Source: Halomicrococcus gelatinilyticus (GTDB lineage: Archaea; Halobacteriota; Halobacteria; Halobacteriales; Haladaptataceae). From it: a DNA stretch of 64,000 bases. The first letter of the stretch is position 1. The number at the start of each line of letters is the position of its first letter. The notes below the pieces were generated by a model, which searched no databases, was not told the origin of the DNA, and worked only from the letters and a program-made list of their open reading frames with translations. The stretch lies in contig CP100465.1 in assembly GCA_024227995.1 (NCBI GenBank), forward strand, positions 992,001-1,056,000, given 5' to 3'. The position numbers and the translations under genes are program-made. Shown piece after piece: positions 61,667 to 64,000 of the stretch.

Positions 61667-62181
61667 TCGTTGACCTCCACGTCGAAGTTCGCCTCGAGGA
61701 ACGTCACCGCGTCCTCGACGGTCAGCCGGTGGCTCGACGGGATCTGGCGGGTCATCTTGTCGCGCTTGGCGACGCGGTACCCCGGCCGGACGAGGTTGAC
61801 GGTCACGTCCAGCCCGTAGATCCCGACGTTCGGGTCGTACTCCTGGCTCGGGAACTCGGTGTGTTCCTCGACGCCGAAGCTGAAGTTGCCGTTGTCGTCG
61901 AACTGCGACTTCGAGAGGTCGGCGAGCGACAGCGCCGTCTCGAGGAACTCGTGGGCGTCGTCGTCGCGAAGGGTGACCTTCGCGCCGATCGGGTCGCCCT
62001 GACGGATGCCGAAGTCCGGCATCGTCGACTTGGCCTGGGTGCGAACGCTCTCCTGGCCGGTGACGTCCTCGATGATCTCCTCGGCGTCGGCGAGCTTCCG
62101 ACCGCCCTCGCCCACACCCATGTGGACGACGACCTTCTCCACCTGCGGCTCGCGCATCTCGTGGAACTCGGCCTCGCTCAT
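61663..62181 (-). CDS. rpl5: 50S ribosomal protein uL5
   Basis: A 172-residue uL5, binder of 5S rRNA and the P-site tRNA loop. [20 protein letters not shown] and [20 protein letters not shown] are conserved, as is [20 protein letters not shown] near the C terminus. Start overlaps eS4. Confidence 0.95.
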   Translation of the reverse strand: MSEAEFHEMREPQVEKVVVHMGVGEGGRKLADAEEIIEDVTGQESVRTQAKSTMPDFGIRQGDPIGAKVTLRDDDAHEFLETALSLADLSKSQFDDNGNFSFGVEEHTEFPSQEYDPNVGIYGLDVTVNLVRPGYRVAKRDKMTRQIPSSHRLTVEDAVTFLEANFDVEVNE

Positions 62182-62882
62182 TCGTCGTCACCTCCGGTGA
62201 AGTTCTCGTCGATGACGACGACGTACTCCTCGACGGTCTCGAAGGTGGCGTCGTCGCCCTCGACCGTGACGCCGTTCGAACCGCTGCCGGGCGTCACTTC
62301 GATCTCGGCGACCTCGCCGACCTCGCCCGCGTGCTGGCCGCGGACGGCCGTGACGAGACAGCCTTCCTCGTAGGGGAAGTGGGCGACGACCTCCTTGTCG
62401 TCGTTGCTGACGACGATGGAGTCCTTCGCGTCGTACTCCGTGCCCTCCTCGACGAGGAGATTGCTGCCGTCGTGCAGGTTCAGCTGGGTCTTGCCACCCG
62501 TGACCTGCCGCTTGTCCTCGATCTTCGCCAGCTTGCTCCCGGCGGCGTCCTCGTCGATGGCGGTCAGCGCGAGCCGACCGCCCTCGTCGGGGAACACGCG
62601 GTAGTACTCGTCGCGCTCCGGGAACGCCAGGATGTCGAACATCCCGATGGGTCGCTGTTCGTCGCCGGTCTCGTCGCCGTTCACGAGGATGCTGCCCTGG
62701 TTGAGCGCGTAGCGCGCTTCCTTCTTGGAGTCGACGTAGCCGAGGACGTCCCGCAGCAGGACGACCAGCGGAACGCCGGCCTGCCCGTGCGGGCCGGCAC
62801 CGGCCTTCACGGTGAAGGTCTCGGTCTTGCGCTCGACCGGCCAGGACTTCGGAACGGAGAGTCGTTTCTGGTGCTTCGTCAT
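62178..62882 (-). CDS. rps4e: 30S ribosomal protein eS4
   Basis: A 234-residue eS4 (archaeal/eukaryotic type). The order is S4e N-terminal, S4-like RNA-binding and KOW regions: [40 protein letters not shown] and [20 protein letters not shown]. It overlaps uL24 by four bases. Confidence 0.95.
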   Translation of the reverse strand: MTKHQKRLSVPKSWPVERKTETFTVKAGAGPHGQAGVPLVVLLRDVLGYVDSKKEARYALNQGSILVNGDETGDEQRPIGMFDILAFPERDEYYRVFPDEGGRLALTAIDEDAAGSKLAKIEDKRQVTGGKTQLNLHDGSNLLVEEGTEYDAKDSIVVSNDDKEVVAHFPYEEGCLVTAVRGQHAGEVGEVAEIEVTPGSGSNGVTVEGDDATFETVEEYVVVIDENFTGGDDE

Positions 62883-63235
62883 TCTTCATCACCTCGTAGG
62901 CGCGCCTCGCGGCGGTCGTCTTCGAGGTCGAGGTCGGTGACGCGGAGGTTGCTCGCGTCGAGCGGACGCGGAACCTCCTCGCCGTCGGCCTTCTCGAGGG
63001 TGACGTCCTCGACGTGGACGACGGCGTCGTCGAGGTCCACGTTGAGGACCTCGGCTTCCTCGCCGGCGAAGTCGCCGCGCATGACCTCGACGGTGTCGCC
63101 CGCGTTGACGCGGACGCTGCGCTGCCCGTACTCCTCGCGGAGGTCGTCGGACAGCGTCGCCATGACCTGCTTGTGCCGCTCGTGGAGCGGGGCGCGCTCG
63201 GTCTCGTTTCGCTGTTTGCGTGGTTGTCGAGTCAT
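62879..63235 (-). CDS. rpl24: 50S ribosomal protein uL24
   Basis: A 118-residue uL24. [20 protein letters not shown] at the start is the archaeal N-terminal arm, and the KOW motif is [20 protein letters not shown]. It is an early-assembly 23S-binding protein. Confidence 0.95.
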   Translation of the reverse strand: MTRQPRKQRNETERAPLHERHKQVMATLSDDLREEYGQRSVRVNAGDTVEVMRGDFAGEEAEVLNVDLDDAVVHVEDVTLEKADGEEVPRPLDASNLRVTDLDLEDDRREARLRGDEE

Positions 63236-63630
63236 ACTATCATCGTAGCGGTACTTGCGACACTTCCGAACCGCTCGGCGACCTCCCGCGCGATGGGACC
63301 CTTGATCTCGGTCCCGCGCGGCTCCTCGACGTCGTCGATGATGACGGCCGCGTTGTCTTCGAACTTCACGCGCTGGCCGTCCGGACGACGGATGGACTTG
63401 CGCTGTCGAACGACGACGGCGTCGAGCACCTGGCGACGCATCTCGGGCGTCCCCTTGGTGACCGACACCGTGATCTTGTCACCGATGCCCGCCTTCGGGT
63501 GGCGGCTCTTGGTGCCGTGGTAGTTCGACACGCTGACGACCTTCAGCTCACGCGCGCCGGTGTTGTCGGCGCACGTCAGCAGCGAGCCCTTCTCCAGGCC
63601 CTGGGTCACGTCTGCCTTCAGCGCTTCCAT
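63232..63630 (-). CDS. rpl14: 50S ribosomal protein uL14
   Basis: A 132-residue uL14 with [40 protein letters not shown] and the basic, [19 protein letters not shown] segment. It takes part in the bridge to the small subunit. It overlaps uL24 by four bases. Confidence 0.95.
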   Translation of the reverse strand: MEALKADVTQGLEKGSLLTCADNTGARELKVVSVSNYHGTKSRHPKAGIGDKITVSVTKGTPEMRRQVLDAVVVRQRKSIRRPDGQRVKFEDNAAVIIDDVEEPRGTEIKGPIAREVAERFGSVASTATMIV

Positions 63631-63974
63631 CAGTCGTCACCTCCGGTCGTGGCGTCCGCGGCCACGTGTTCGACGACGACGTGCGACTTCGTCTTCGAAA
63701 GCGGTCGTGTCTCTGCGATACGGACCGTCTCGCCAACTGCGAGGTCCATGCACTCCGGCGCGTGAGCCGGGACGCGCGACCGGCGCTTCATCTGCCGGTC
63801 GTACTTGGGCACGGTGACGTCGTACTCTCGCTCGACGACGACGGTCTTTTCCATGTCGGTGGAGGCGACCGTTCCTTCGATCGTCTGTCCGCGCACGGAA
63901 AGCGATCCGTGGAACGGACAGTTATCGTCGGAACAGGTCTCCTCCGGTTCTGATACGTTCAGTCCTAACGCCAT
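63630..63974 (-). CDS. rps17: 30S ribosomal protein uS17
   Basis: A 114-residue uS17. The first 30 residues contain a cysteine pair ([10 protein letters not shown]), then the oligonucleotide-binding fold core [20 protein letters not shown] and [26 protein letters not shown] lies just upstream (about 63982-63987), an unusually good Shine-Dalgarno site. The operon continues to the right of the window, where uL29 and an RNase P protein gene usually sit; about eleven in-frame codons of a preceding gene may run up to a TAG at 63965-63967. Confidence 0.93.
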   Translation of the reverse strand: MALGLNVSEPEETCSDDNCPFHGSLSVRGQTIEGTVASTDMEKTVVVEREYDVTVPKYDRQMKRRSRVPAHAPECMDLAVGETVRIAETRPLSKTKSHVVVEHVAADATTGGDD

Positions 63975-64000
63975 TTCGATATACCTCCGATTTCGGTGCG

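Noticed and set aside
63965..64000. Eleven codons on the minus strand before uS17, possibly the end of an RNase P protein gene
   Set aside because: Too short to identify; only the expected position suggests it, so it is mentioned under uS17 and not listed as a gene.

Overview
This 64-kb window is chromosomal DNA from a haloarchaeon (class Halobacteria). The DNA is strongly GC-rich, the proteins are rich in Asp and Glu and poor in Lys, and many genes have a TATA-like box 25-30 bases before the start codon, as expected for leaderless archaeal transcripts. Marker genes agree: a halorhodopsin, an archaeal HMG-CoA synthase, archaeal proteasome subunits, RfcL, a Tat lipoprotein, a PGF-CTERM surface protein and an archaeal spc ribosomal operon with eS4, eL32 and eL19. 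The genus cannot be read from the sequence.

Region by region. 1-5.3 kb: the 3' end of a fused folate synthesis gene (FolC-FolP), then small conserved proteins (DUF2270, NYN nuclease-like, TatD-like, DUF2150). 5.5-9.5 kb: a large pilin-like surface protein and HMG-CoA synthase, the entry to isoprenoid lipids. 9.6-13.7 kb: a zinc-ribbon HTH protein, a proteasome beta-alpha operon with a palindrome at its promoter and an XRE-type regulator beside it, and a ZIP metal transporter. 13.8-22 kb: YkgJ, a tandem pair of MoeA genes (the second with a periplasmic-binding-like domain), two HAD/M24-type genes (the M24 protein has lost its metal ligands) and a malic enzyme fused to a phosphotransacetylase domain. 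22-30 kb: small proteins, an RNase H and a complete dipeptide/oligopeptide ABC transporter operon (dppABCDF). 30-39.5 kb: clamp-loader large subunit, a VapBC toxin-antitoxin pair, TauE exporter, TrkA-TrkH potassium uptake with a stand-alone AsnC-type domain, and adenylate kinase. 39.6-46.5 kb: an intron-containing elongator tRNA-Met, a formate/nitrite-type channel fused to two universal stress domains, halorhodopsin, a second ZIP transporter under a DtxR/SirR-like palindrome, an aldo/keto reductase and a membrane DnaJ. 46.7-55.6 kb: a lower-GC PGF-CTERM glycoprotein, a degenerate Mrr-like membrane protein, a GTPBP1-type GTPase, Mch cyclohydrolase, IscA, dodecin and GNAT. 55.8-64 kb: the spc ribosomal operon on the minus strand, from uS17 to SecY.

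Most of the window is core metabolism and information processing. The most unusual structural signal is that three unrelated genes in the first 22 kb (folCP, the TatD-like gene and maeB) each carry a second or third copy of their own 3' end, stop codon included, directly or shortly downstream. Other points for follow-up are the beta-alpha proteasome operon with its palindrome and neighbouring regulator, two proteins that keep a fold while losing catalytic residues (M24 and Mrr-like), perfect inverted repeats at several promoters, and the channel-USP-USP fusion. No CRISPR array, rRNA gene, complete insertion sequence or prophage was seen.
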